DNA from: Modestobacter marinus
GTDB lineage: Bacteria > Actinomycetota > Actinomycetes > Mycobacteriales > Geodermatophilaceae
Assembly: GCF_019799945.1 (NCBI RefSeq)
Contig: NZ_JABGCH010000009.1
Coordinates: 62,001 to 126,000 of the forward strand
DNA length: 64,000 nucleotides
Reading direction: 5' to 3'
Part shown: positions 44,420 to 51,927 of the stretch, piece by piece
Layout: the number at the start of each line of letters is the position of its first letter
Position numbering within the stretch: the first letter of the stretch is position 1
Translations under genes and position numbers: made by a program
The notes under the pieces: generated by a model
Database searches by the model: none
Told to the model about the DNA's origin: nothing
Seen by the model: only the letters and a program-made list of their open reading frames with translations

Positions 44420-45466
44420 CTAGAGCGCACCGTCCTCCAGCGCGGCGCGTCCCAGCTCCACGCACGGGTCGATCTTGTCGGCGTAGCCGGTCGTGTCCTT
44501 GCCGGCCATCGCGCCGGCGGCCGAGCGGGCGACGATCCCCGCGACGATCGCGGCGAACTTGAAGTAGGCGAAGCCGACGTACCAGCGCAGGTCGGTGAGG
44601 TCGGCGCCGGTGCGTGCCGCGTACCGCTCGGCCAGCTCCAGCCGGGTGGGGAAGCCGGGCAGCGTGGTCACCGGGGAGATCGCGACGCCGCGGTCCTCGC
44701 CTGCCTGCGGCCAGTAGACGAAGAGCATGCCGAGGTCGGTGAGCGGGTCGCCCAGCGTCGACATCTCCCAGTCCAGGACCGCCCGGACCGCACCGGGGGT
44801 GTCCGGGTCCAGCAGGCAGTTGTCCAGCCGGAAGTCGCCGTGCGTGATGCCCGACCGCTGCGTGGCGGGCACCGTCGCGGCCAGCCGGGCGGCGAGGGCG
44901 TCCATGGCGGGGCGGTCGGTGTCCCGGGTGGCGTCCCACTGGGTCGTCCAGCGGCGTACCTGTCGCTGCAGGAACCCCTCCGGCCGGCCGAAGTCGGCCA
45001 GCCCGACCGCGGCCGCGTCGACCGAGTGCAGGTCGGCCAGCACGTCCATCAGCCCGCTCGCCAGCGCGCGGCGTTCCGCCGGCTGCTCGGCGAAGCCGGG
45101 CGGCAGCTCCTGGACGACGTGCACCCCGACGACCCGCTCCATCACGTAGAACGGGGCGCCGAGCACGGCGGCGTCGGTGGCCAGGTGCAGCGTGCGGGGT
45201 ACCGGGACCGGCGTCCCGGCCAGCGCGGAGATCACCCGGTGCTCGCGCACCATGTCGTGCGCCGTGGCCAGCACCGCGCCCGTCGGCGGGCGGCGCAGGA
45301 TCACCGCGTCGGCGTCCGAGCCGCCCTCCGGGGTGACCACGTAGGTGAGGTTCGACATGCCCGCGGTGATCAGCTCGACCCGGACCGAACGCCACTTCTG
45401 GCCCCCGAGCGCCTCGGCCAGATACGGCCCGACGACGGCCGGATCGGCACCCACGGTGGTCGTCAC
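44420..45466 (-). CDS. phosphotransferase family protein (APH/choline-kinase fold)
   Basis: 348 residues from GTG 45466, with TACCCT 6 nt upstream (leaderless). Kinase-like fold of the FadE36/ACAD10 type: LITAGMSNLTYVVTPEGG (nucleotide loop), VILRRPPTGAVLATAHDMVREHRVI, catalytic loop ITHGDFRLDNCLL with the His-Gly-Asp-x-x-x-x-Asn motif, and VLDWEMSTLGDPLTDLGML (metal-binding Asp). Such proteins in actinobacteria are linked to acyl-CoA or hydroxy-acid metabolism rather than drug resistance. No counterpart is expected at this spot in the mycobacterial order, so probably an insertion into the core. Confidence 0.88.
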   Translation of the reverse strand: MTTTVGADPAVVGPYLAEALGGQKWRSVRVELITAGMSNLTYVVTPEGGSDADAVILRRPPTGAVLATAHDMVREHRVISALAGTPVPVPRTLHLATDAAVLGAPFYVMERVVGVHVVQELPPGFAEQPAERRALASGLMDVLADLHSVDAAAVGLADFGRPEGFLQRQVRRWTTQWDATRDTDRPAMDALAARLAATVPATQRSGITHGDFRLDNCLLDPDTPGAVRAVLDWEMSTLGDPLTDLGMLFVYWPQAGEDRGVAISPVTTLPGFPTRLELAERYAARTGADLTDLRWYVGFAYFKFAAIVAGIVARSAAGAMAGKDTTGYADKIDPCVELGRAALEDGAL

Positions 45467-45772
45467 CGGCGCAGGGTAGCCTCTGGCGCTCCCGTGCTCG
45501 CCGGTTCCCCGAGACGCCGCGGTGCTCCGGATGTGTCGGTCCGCGCGCGGCGGGCACAAACGGGGGCCGGACCGCGTTGGGGGGCTCGCCGGAGTGCAGT
45601 CCCGGGTCGCCGAGGCGGCGGTCCGGGACCACGGGCGGCCTCAGCAGTGAGGGCGCCACAGGACCGACTCCCGGCCGTTGCCACGGCCGGCACGACCAGC
45701 CCGGAGCGCTGCGGCGCCGACGGCAGAGGAGCGGGCAGCGAGCCCGCGACGAGAGAAGAGAAGGGGCACCCC

Positions 45773-46075
45773 ATGGCCACCGACTACGACGCCCCGCGAC
45801 GCAACGAGGTCGACGAGCTCGGCGAGGACTCCCTCGAGGAGCTCAAGGCGCGGCGGGCCGAGGCGCAGTCGTCCTCGGTCGACGTCGACGAGACCGACTT
45901 CAACGAGAACCTCGAGCTCCCCGGTGCGGACCTGTCCAACGAGGAGCTGACCGTCCGCGTGCTGCCCAAGCAGGAGGACGAGTTCACCTGTTCGCGCTGC
46001 TTCCTGGTGCAGCACCGCAGCCGGCTCGCCGCCACGAAGGGCGACCAGCTGTTCTGCCGGGACTGCGCGGCCTGA
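45773..46075 (+). CDS. DUF4193 family protein
   Basis: 100 residues, ATG 45773 (GAAGAGAAGGGG upstream). Acidic N-terminus (LGEDSLEELKARRAEAQSS, then VDVDETDFNENLELPG) followed by a C-terminal zinc ribbon: EFTCSRCFLVQHRSRLA and LFCRDCAA, two Cys-x-x-Cys pairs. Matches DUF4193 (Rv2699c), a conserved actinobacterial protein of unknown function found beside dut and cei. The 306 bp upstream contain no other gene. Seven base pairs to the next gene suggest co-transcription. Confidence 0.9.
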   Translation: MATDYDAPRRNEVDELGEDSLEELKARRAEAQSSSVDVDETDFNENLELPGADLSNEELTVRVLPKQEDEFTCSRCFLVQHRSRLAATKGDQLFCRDCAA

Positions 46076-46082
46076 TCCGCCG

Positions 46083-47006
46083 GTGAGCGAGCAGCCGCGT
46101 TCCTCCGTCCCACCCCGGGACGTCCCGCCGCCGCGCCCTGTCGGGCCGGCGGAGGGGCGGACCGGCGAGCCGGTCGAGGGAGAGGTCCTCGGGGGTTCCC
46201 CGAGCCTGGCCGACGCCGGACGTGCCCTGGCCGACGCGGTCGCCGGACTGCTCGGCCGGGAGGGTGCGCCCGGGACCGGCCGCTCCCGAGCCGGCGTGCG
46301 GACGTCGGACCGGAACGCGGCCGGGGTGCTGGCGGACGTGGTCGCCGCCCTCGGGGGTGCCGCGCGCAGCAGCCGCCGCGGCAGCGGCGCAGCCCGACCC
46401 CCGCGGGATGCCGCCTCCGGCTCGCTGCTGACCGACCTGCTCGACGCCGCCGCGCCCCGGTTGCCCATCCGGGACCGTGAGCGGCTGCGCCGGGCCTACC
46501 CCGGGGCGTCGGACGAGGAGATCGCCGACGCCCTCGTGGCCCGCGCGGCCCGGCTCACCGGGGGGATCGGGGCCGCCACCGGCGGGCTGGCCGCCGCCCA
46601 GTGGATGGCCCCGCCGACCCTGCTCGCCGTACCGGTGGAGCTCGGGGCGCAGACCCTGCTGGTCGCCGCCGTGGAGATCGTCCTCATCGGCGAGCTGCAC
46701 GAGCTCCACGGCCGCCCGGCGCCCGGCGACGCCCGCCGGCGCGCGCTGGCCTATCTGAACAGCTGGACCACGCAGTCCGCCGTCGGCTCCCGGCGCTCCA
46801 CCGGCGTGATCTCCGCGCTGGGCGCCGCTGGAGCCGCGGCCCTCCAGCGTCAGGTGGCCCGCCGGCTGCGGCGCGGCAGGGGCGGGATGGGACCCCTGCT
46901 CGTCGGCGCGACCCTCGCCGCGCGGGCCAACCGCAAGGGCACCGCCGACCTGGCGCAGCGGGTGCTGGCCGACCTCCGCACCCCGCGGGCGCCCGGCCGG
47001 CCGTGA
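46083..47006 (+). CDS. conserved hypothetical protein
   Basis: 307 residues from GTG 46083. The N-terminal ~130 residues are disordered Pro/Gly/Ala-rich with a repeated ADAGRALADAVAGLLG-type stretch. Residues ~130-290 look folded: RLRRAYPGASDEEIADALVA, TGGIGAATGGLAAAQWMAPP and LAVPVELGAQTLLVAAVEIV form two mildly hydrophobic segments, then ELHELHG. Resembles hypothetical proteins of related actinobacteria; no named family recognised. In M. tuberculosis the DUF3093 protein (Rv2698) occupies the slot between DUF4193 and dut; this protein does not look like it. Confidence 0.72.
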   Translation: MSEQPRSSVPPRDVPPPRPVGPAEGRTGEPVEGEVLGGSPSLADAGRALADAVAGLLGREGAPGTGRSRAGVRTSDRNAAGVLADVVAALGGAARSSRRGSGAARPPRDAASGSLLTDLLDAAAPRLPIRDRERLRRAYPGASDEEIADALVARAARLTGGIGAATGGLAAAQWMAPPTLLAVPVELGAQTLLVAAVEIVLIGELHELHGRPAPGDARRRALAYLNSWTTQSAVGSRRSTGVISALGAAGAAALQRQVARRLRRGRGGMGPLLVGATLAARANRKGTADLAQRVLADLRTPRAPGRP

Positions 47007-47044
47007 CCGGGGCGGCGCTCCGCACGCGCGGCGGGCGGCGCGGC

Positions 47045-47050
47045 TAGCCT
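47045..47050 (+). promoter_or_regulatory. -10 box of dut (leaderless)
   Basis: TAGCCT 7 nt before GTG 47058, identical to the box of the gene at 684. Confidence 0.55.
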
Positions 47051-47057
47051 CGCCGCC

Positions 47058-47609
47058 GTGCCCGAACCACTCGCCCGCACCTCCTCCGTCGGGACCTCCG
47101 GAGCCGGAGCCGCCCCGGCCGGCGGCTCCGTCGACGTGCCCGTGCTGCTGACCGTGCCCGGCGCGGTCCCCCCGGCCTACGCGCTGCCCGGTGACGCCGG
47201 CGCGGACCTGTGCCTGGCTGAGGACGTCGAGCTCGCGCCGCACCAGCGGGCGCTCGTCGGTACGGGGGTCGCCGTCGCCATCCCCGAGGGCCACGCCGGG
47301 TTCGTCCACCCCCGCTCGGGGCTCGCCCACCGGCTGGGGCTCAGCCTGGTCAACGCCCCGGGGACCATCGACGCGGGGTACCGGGGGGAGATCAAGGTCA
47401 ACCTGGTCAACCTGGACCCCACGCGCACGATCCAGCTGCAGCGCGGTGACCGGGTGGCCCAGCTCGTCGTGCAGCCGGTGGTCCGGGCCCGCTTCCTGCC
47501 CGTGGCCGAGCTGCCCGCCAGCGAGCGTGGCAGCGGCGGGCACGGTTCCACCGGGGGCGCGGACGCACTCGCCGCCCCTCCCACCTCGACCCTGGAAGGA
47601 CGCGCCTGA
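47058..47609 (+). CDS. dut: dUTP diphosphatase
   Basis: 183 residues, with a ~30-residue N-terminal extension relative to M. tuberculosis Dut. All five trimeric dUTPase motifs: [17 protein letters not shown] (1), [19 protein letters not shown] (2 and 3: Arg-Ser-Gly and [17 protein letters not shown]), [13 protein letters not shown] (4) and [11 protein letters not shown] (5, phosphate-binding Gly-rich tail). Hydrolyses dUTP to dUMP, limiting uracil in DNA. The stop is 1 bp before the DUF3710 start, so the two genes are almost certainly co-translated. Confidence 0.95.
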   Translation: MPEPLARTSSVGTSGAGAAPAGGSVDVPVLLTVPGAVPPAYALPGDAGADLCLAEDVELAPHQRALVGTGVAVAIPEGHAGFVHPRSGLAHRLGLSLVNAPGTIDAGYRGEIKVNLVNLDPTRTIQLQRGDRVAQLVVQPVVRARFLPVAELPASERGSGGHGSTGGADALAAPPTSTLEGRA

Positions 47610-47610
47610 C

Positions 47611-48339
47611 ATGCCGTTCGGACACCGGCGCAACCGGATCGACCGCAGCCTGCGGGAACGCGGGGTGCCCCCGGAGCCGCAGCAGCGTGAGCGTGAGGAG
47701 CTGGCCACCGACGGGCCGTGGGACCAGGCCGACGCACCCGCGGACGGCCTGCCCCGCGTCGACCTGGGCGCACTGCGCGTGCCGGCGCTGAAGGGCACGG
47801 AGCTGCGGGTCGACGTCAACCAGCAGCAGCAGGTGATCGGTGCCACGCTGCGCGCGGGGGAGTCGCTGCTCCAGCTGTCGGTGTTCGCCGCGCCGCGGGC
47901 CGGCGGGCTCTGGGACGACATCCGCGTCGAGCTGGCGAAGAGCGCCAGCGGCCAGGGGGCCTCGCTCACCGAGGTCGAGGGGCCGTTCGGCACCGAGCTC
48001 GCCGGCACCGTCCTCGTGCAGCAGCCCCCGCAGCCGGGCCAGCCCGCGGCCAAGCCGGTGCGCCGGCCGGCCCGTTTCCTCGGTGTCGACGGCCCGCGGT
48101 GGTTCCTGCGCGGCATGATCAGCGGCCCCGCGGCCACCGCGGCGGGGGACGCCAGCCTGCTCGAGGAGGCCTTCCGGGCGGTCGTCGTCGTCCGGGGGAG
48201 CGCGCCCATGCCGGTGCGCGACCCGCTGCCGCTGACCCTGCCGCCGCAGGCGGCCGAGCAGCTGGCGCGCCGGCAGGCGGCCGGGTCCCGGCCTCCCGGC
48301 GGTCCGGCCGGTCCGGCCGGTCCCGGCAGCGCCGGGTGA
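47611..48339 (+). CDS. DUF3710 family protein
   Basis: 242 residues from ATG 47611 (GGAAGGA upstream, inside the dut end). Basic start, then GPWDQADAPADGLPRVDLGALRVPAL, which is characteristic of DUF3710 (Rv2696c), VNQQQQVIGATLRAGESLLQLSVFAAPR and LFVDGPRWFLRG-like FLGVDGPRWFLRGMISGPAA. No membrane segment; Pro/Gly tail. Function unknown; always beside dut in actinobacteria. Start of the next gene overlaps its stop (GTGA). Confidence 0.9.
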   Translation: MPFGHRRNRIDRSLRERGVPPEPQQREREELATDGPWDQADAPADGLPRVDLGALRVPALKGTELRVDVNQQQQVIGATLRAGESLLQLSVFAAPRAGGLWDDIRVELAKSASGQGASLTEVEGPFGTELAGTVLVQQPPQPGQPAAKPVRRPARFLGVDGPRWFLRGMISGPAATAAGDASLLEEAFRAVVVVRGSAPMPVRDPLPLTLPPQAAEQLARRQAAGSRPPGGPAGPAGPGSAG

Positions 48340-49142
48340 CCGCCGTCGCCGCCCCGGTCACCCGCTCGTACGGACCGCACCGCGACCAGTTCCTCGAGCT
48401 CACCCTCCCGGCGGGGGAGGAGCCGGTGCCGGTGGTCGGGGTCGTGCACGGCGGCTTCTGGCGGGCCCGGTACGGCATCGAGCTGGCCCGCCCGCTGGCC
48501 GCGGACCTGGCCGACCGCGGCTGGGCCGCCGTGGCCGTCGAGTACCGGCGGGTCGGGGGCGACGGCGGCTGGCCGGCGACGCTGCAGGACGTGGCCGCAG
48601 CCCTCGACGCGCTGCCGGACCTGCCGGGCGCGGAGCGGCTGGACCTCACCGACGTCACCGTCGTCGGCCACTCGGCCGGTGGGCACCTCGCCGCCTGGGC
48701 CGCCGGCCGGGGCCGGCTGCCGGACGGCGCCCCCGGTGCCGGGCCGCGGGTGCCGGTGGGCGCCGCGGTCCTGCAGGCCGGCGTGCTGGACCTCGCCGCC
48801 GCGGTGGACGCCGACCTGGGCAGCGGCGCCACGGTGGCCTTCCTCGGTGGCGGGCCGGCGGACGTGCCCGGCCGGTACGCCGCGGCCGACCCGGTGCGGC
48901 TGCTGCCCTCCGGCGCCGCGGTGCTGTGCGTGCACGGGGCCGCCGACACGACCGTGCCGCCGGAGCAGAGCGAGCGCTACGCGGCCGCGGCCCGGGCGGC
49001 CGGGGACGACGTCGCGGTCGTCGTCGTCCCCGGTGACCACATGGCCGTCATCGACCCGGCCGGTGCGGCCTGGCGGCACGTGCTCGATTGGCTGGCCGGC
49101 CGTCGGACAGTGCCCGCGGGCCGCACTACGCTGGAGCCGTGA
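48336..49142 (+). CDS. alpha/beta hydrolase (esterase/kynurenine-formamidase-like)
   Basis: 268 residues from GTG 48336 (4-nt overlap). HGGFWRARYGIELARPLA is the oxyanion His-Gly-Gly segment, VVGHSAGGHLAAWAAGRG the Ser nucleophile elbow (about residues 108-125), CVHGAADTTVPPEQS the Asp and VVVPGDHMAVIDP the His of the triad. Layout resembles bacterial kynurenine formamidases and small esterases. Positional counterpart of M. tuberculosis Rv2695. Start of the OB-fold gene overlaps its stop, and that gene also has its own TACGCT box. Confidence 0.88.
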   Translation: MTAVAAPVTRSYGPHRDQFLELTLPAGEEPVPVVGVVHGGFWRARYGIELARPLAADLADRGWAAVAVEYRRVGGDGGWPATLQDVAAALDALPDLPGAERLDLTDVTVVGHSAGGHLAAWAAGRGRLPDGAPGAGPRVPVGAAVLQAGVLDLAAAVDADLGSGATVAFLGGGPADVPGRYAAADPVRLLPSGAAVLCVHGAADTTVPPEQSERYAAAARAAGDDVAVVVVPGDHMAVIDPAGAAWRHVLDWLAGRRTVPAGRTTLEP

Positions 49143-49537
49143 CGGAGACCAGGCCCGCAGCCGCTCAACCAGCCACCCGCGGCTGGTTGTCCCGGGCGTT
49201 GCAGAAGCTCACCGCGGACGACCAGACGGTCGACGCCCAGGAGCTCCAGTCCGACGTCGCCTCCTCCGGGTGTGCCCCGGTGAGCAGCTGCCGCAAGGGG
49301 CAGGTGGTCACCGTGACCGGCCGGCTGAAGTCCGTCGTCTACACACCGCGGGAGACCGTCCCGACCCTGGAGGCCGAGCTGTTCGACGGCTCCGGGTCGG
49401 TGACCCTCGTCTGGCTGGGCCGCCGGCGCATCCCCGGCATCGAGCCGGGGCGCCGGCTGACCGCCCGCGGTCGCTTTGCCGCCTTCGACGGGCAGCGGGT
49501 CATCTACAACCCCTGGTACGAGCTGGGCGCCGGGTGA
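49139..49537 (+). CDS. OB-fold nucleic-acid-binding domain protein
   Basis: 132 residues from GTG 49139 (GTGA overlap; TACGCT at 49127-49132, 6 nt upstream). GWLSRALQKLTADDQTVDAQELQ precedes an OB fold: GQVVTVTGRLKSVVYTPRET, PTLEAELFDGSGSVTLVWLGRRRI, GRRLTARGRFAAFDGQRVIYNPWYEL. Matches Rv2694c-type proteins. Probably binds single-stranded nucleic acid, by analogy with the ssDNA-binding tRNA_anti-like OB folds; unproven. Its stop is 7 bp before the DUF3159 start. Confidence 0.88.
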   Translation: MTETRPAAAQPATRGWLSRALQKLTADDQTVDAQELQSDVASSGCAPVSSCRKGQVVTVTGRLKSVVYTPRETVPTLEAELFDGSGSVTLVWLGRRRIPGIEPGRRLTARGRFAAFDGQRVIYNPWYELGAG

Positions 49538-49544
49538 CCTGCGC

Positions 49545-50357
49545 GTGACGGAGGCGCCCGCGGGGGAGGGCCGGGACGGGGCGACCAGCCCCACCTTCGA
49601 CCGGCACCTGGTGCTCGAGCAGCTCGGTGGCTGGCGGGGCATGGTCGACGCGTCGCTGCCCACGGTGGCGTTCATCGTCGCCAACTCCGTCGGCGGTCTG
49701 ACGGTGGGCATCTGGGCGGCGGCCGGCGCCGCCGTCCTGGTGTTCCTGCTGCGCCTGCTCCGCCGGGAGACCGTGCAGCAGGCCGTCAGCGGCCTGTTCG
49801 CCGTCGGCATCGCGGTGGCCATCGCCGCGTACTCCGGCCAGGCCCGCGACTTCTTCGCCCTGGGCATCCTGCGCAACGCCGGCATCGGCGTCGTCCTGCT
49901 CGGCTCGCTGCTGGTCCGCCGTCCGCTGGTCGGGGTCGTCGCCGAGTTCCTGGCCCCCAGCCACCTGGGCGCGATGGCCTCGCACCGGCTGCCCTCGCTG
50001 CGCGGCGGACTGCGCCGGGAGCGGCCGCTGCAGGCCGTCGGTGAGGCCACCGCCGCGGCGACCAGACGCGAGCCGGACGCCGAGCCCGAACGGCACTGGC
50101 GCGACGACCCCCGGATGCTGCGCGCCTACGGCTGGCTCACCGTGCTGTGGGGCGGGGTGTTCCTGCTCCGCGCGGCGGTCCAGGGATTCCTGTACTGGCG
50201 CAACGAGGTCGAGTGGCTGGGCACCTCGTCGCTGCTGCTGGGCCTCCCGCTCACCGCCGTCGAGCTGGTGGTGACCCTGTGGGTGGTCTCCCGGCTGCAC
50301 CGGCACCGCTCGGACACCGACGCGCCGTCCGACGGCCAGGAGCGCCCGGCCGCCTGA
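49545..50357 (+). CDS. DUF3159 membrane protein
   Basis: 270 residues from GTG 49545; an earlier GTG at 49534 hits a stop after four codons. Five or six membrane helices (ASLPTVAFIVANSVGGLTVG, AAGAAVLVFLLRLL, AVGIAVAIAAYSG, LRNAGIGVVLLGSLLV, LTVLWGGVFLLRAAVQGFL, LLGLPLTAVELVVTLWV). MVDASLPTVAFIVAN is the family signature of DUF3159 (Rv2693c). Function unknown, perhaps a transporter-like bundle. Ends at a stop-proximal AAGGACC motif and hairpin facing ceoC. Confidence 0.9.
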   Translation: MTEAPAGEGRDGATSPTFDRHLVLEQLGGWRGMVDASLPTVAFIVANSVGGLTVGIWAAAGAAVLVFLLRLLRRETVQQAVSGLFAVGIAVAIAAYSGQARDFFALGILRNAGIGVVLLGSLLVRRPLVGVVAEFLAPSHLGAMASHRLPSLRGGLRRERPLQAVGEATAAATRREPDAEPERHWRDDPRMLRAYGWLTVLWGGVFLLRAAVQGFLYWRNEVEWLGTSSLLLGLPLTAVELVVTLWVVSRLHRHRSDTDAPSDGQERPAA

Positions 50358-50359
50358 AG

Positions 50360-50413
50360 AAGGACCCCGTTCTCCTCACCCCTCGCGCGCTCGGGGCGAG
50401 CCGCTGAACGGGG
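50360..50413. terminator. repeat-derived hairpin between DUF3159 and ceoC
   Basis: CCCCGTTC (50365-50372) pairs with GAACGGGG (50406-50413), with an inner stem CTCACCCC/GGGGCGAG. It starts in the AAGGACC motif (50360-50366) and includes CTCGCGCGCTCG (50382-50393), a variant of the CTCGCAAGCTCG block seen elsewhere. Shared terminator of the convergent genes. Confidence 0.65.
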
Positions 50414-50415
50414 CC

Positions 50416-51081
50416 TCAGGCGCCGCCGCCGCCCATCGTCTTCTGCAGCTGCTCCTCGATGTCCCCGTGGGTGACGAACAGGAGCTCGTCGCCGGCCTCG
50501 AGCGGCTCGTCGGCGTCGGGGGTGATGACCCGGTCGCCGCGCAGGATCGTGGTCAGCACCGTCTCGCGCGGCAGCGGGACCTCGCTCACCGGTCGGCCCA
50601 CCCACGGGGTGTCCTCGGCGAGGGTGATCTCCACGAGGTTGGCCGCGCCCTTCCGGAAGCTCATCAGCCGCACGACGTCGCCGACGGTCACCGCCTCCTC
50701 GACGAGGGCGGCGAGCACCCGGGGCGTGGAGACCGCGACGTCGACACCCCACGCCTCGGTGTAGAGCCACTCGTTGCGCGGGTCCTTGACCCGGGCGACC
50801 ACGCGGTTGACCGCGAACTCGGTCTTCGCCAGCAGCGAGACGACCAGGTTGGCCTTGTCGTCACCGGTCGCGGCGATCACCACGTCGCAGGTGGCGAGCT
50901 GGGCCTCCTCCAGGGAGGACACCTCGCACGCGTCGGCCTGCACCCACTCGGCGCCGGGAACGGCCCGTGGCTTCACCCGGGAGCCGTTCTTCTCGATCAG
51001 CATGACGCTGTGGCCGTTGCCGAGCAGCTCCCCGGCGATGGACCGGCCGACGGCGCCGGCGCCGACGATGGCGACGCGCAT
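50416..51081 (-). CDS. trkA: TrkA-type potassium channel regulatory protein (CeoC-like)
   Basis: 221 residues from ATG 51081 (one-nt overlap with the stop of the preceding trkA-type gene). N-terminal RCK_N/TrkA_N domain VAIVGAGAVGRSIAGELLGNG with NAD-binding glycines and Glu at the end of strand 2 (LIEKNGS), then DACEVSSLEEAQ and VVIAATGDDKANLV. C-terminal TrkA_C domain (~140-215, WVGRPVSEVPLPRETVLTTILRGD). Partner of the gene at 51081-51749; the pair corresponds to ceoB/ceoC of M. tuberculosis. Confidence 0.9.
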   Translation of the reverse strand: MRVAIVGAGAVGRSIAGELLGNGHSVMLIEKNGSRVKPRAVPGAEWVQADACEVSSLEEAQLATCDVVIAATGDDKANLVVSLLAKTEFAVNRVVARVKDPRNEWLYTEAWGVDVAVSTPRVLAALVEEAVTVGDVVRLMSFRKGAANLVEITLAEDTPWVGRPVSEVPLPRETVLTTILRGDRVITPDADEPLEAGDELLFVTHGDIEEQLQKTMGGGGA

Positions 51082-51749
51082 CAGCGGTGCCCTCCCACAT
51101 GACCGTGCTCCACCGTCTGGTGCACCCGGTCGGTGAGCTCGTCGGTGGCGGCGACGACGAGGTGGTCGCCGGACTGCAGCACGGTGGACGACGTGGGCAG
51201 CAGGGCCTCGCCGAAGCGGACGAGCCAGGCGGCGCGGGCCCCGGAGGCGTTCTCCAGCTCCGTCAACGGCCGGCCGACCCAGCCGTCGGTGACGGTGAGC
51301 CGCATGAGCAGGACCTTCCCGGTCGGCTCCCGCCAGACCTCGCTGACCTTGACCGACAGCAGCTCGCGCATCAGGCGGTTCACCGTCCACGGGACGGTGG
51401 CCACGCTCGGGATGCCCATCCGCTCGTAGACCTCGGCGCGCTTGGAGTCGTAGATCCGGGCCACGACGTGCTCGACGCCGAACGTCTCCCGCGCCACCCG
51501 GGCGCTGATGATGTTGGAGTTGTCGCCGCTGCTGACCGCGGCGAACGCGCCGGCCGAGTCGATGCCGGCGTCGAGCAGGGTCTGCCGGTCGAACCCGAGC
51601 CCGGTCACCTGGCGACCGCCGAACTCCGGCCCCAGCCGGCGGAAGGCCTCCGGGTCCTGGTCGATGACCGCGACACTGTGGCCGATCGCCTCGAGACGCC
51701 GGGCGATCGCCGAGCCGACCCGGCCGCAGCCCATCACGACCACGTGCAC
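51081..51749 (-). CDS. trkA: TrkA-type potassium channel regulatory protein (CeoB-like)
   Basis: 222 residues from GTG 51749 (GTG 51758 gives 3 more). TrkA_N domain begins VHVVVMGCGRVGSAIARRLEAIG, with VIDQDPEAFRRLG ending in the NAD(H)-binding Asp, and VSSGDNSNIISARVARE. TrkA_C (~135-215) with WVGRPLTELENASGARAAWLVR. Two linked TrkA paralogues form a soluble regulatory ring for potassium uptake, gating by NAD(H)/ATP. Divergent from the APC-family permease gene at 51928, suggesting one potassium module. Confidence 0.9.
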   Translation of the reverse strand: MHVVVMGCGRVGSAIARRLEAIGHSVAVIDQDPEAFRRLGPEFGGRQVTGLGFDRQTLLDAGIDSAGAFAAVSSGDNSNIISARVARETFGVEHVVARIYDSKRAEVYERMGIPSVATVPWTVNRLMRELLSVKVSEVWREPTGKVLLMRLTVTDGWVGRPLTELENASGARAAWLVRFGEALLPTSSTVLQSGDHLVVAATDELTDRVHQTVEHGHVGGHR

Positions 51750-51915
51750 CTGTTCCACCCCACCTGGTCGACCCGCGTCGCCCGGTCCGATCACTCGGGC
51801 GTACAGCGCGCGAACGTACACCTGGAACCGACCCGCGGGCGGTGGGCGGGGCCGTGTCAGGGACCCGGGGGAGTGAGGTCGCCCGCACTCGCGGCACGCG
51901 AGGCTGCGGCGTCCG

Positions 51916-51921
51916 TACCAT
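51916..51921 (+). promoter_or_regulatory. -10 box of the APC permease gene (leaderless)
   Basis: TACCAT 6 nt before GTG 51928. No ribosome-binding site between. Confidence 0.55.
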
Positions 51922-51927
51922 CGCCGC

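Noticed and set aside
44420-45466. Aminoglycoside resistance gene
   Set aside because: The fold is shared, but the sequence is of the ACAD10/FadE-linked phosphotransferase type and context is housekeeping.
51750-51927. c-di-AMP (ydaO) riboswitch before the KimA-like gene
   Set aside because: The permease gene appears leaderless (TACCAT 6 nt from GTG), leaving no room for a riboswitch.
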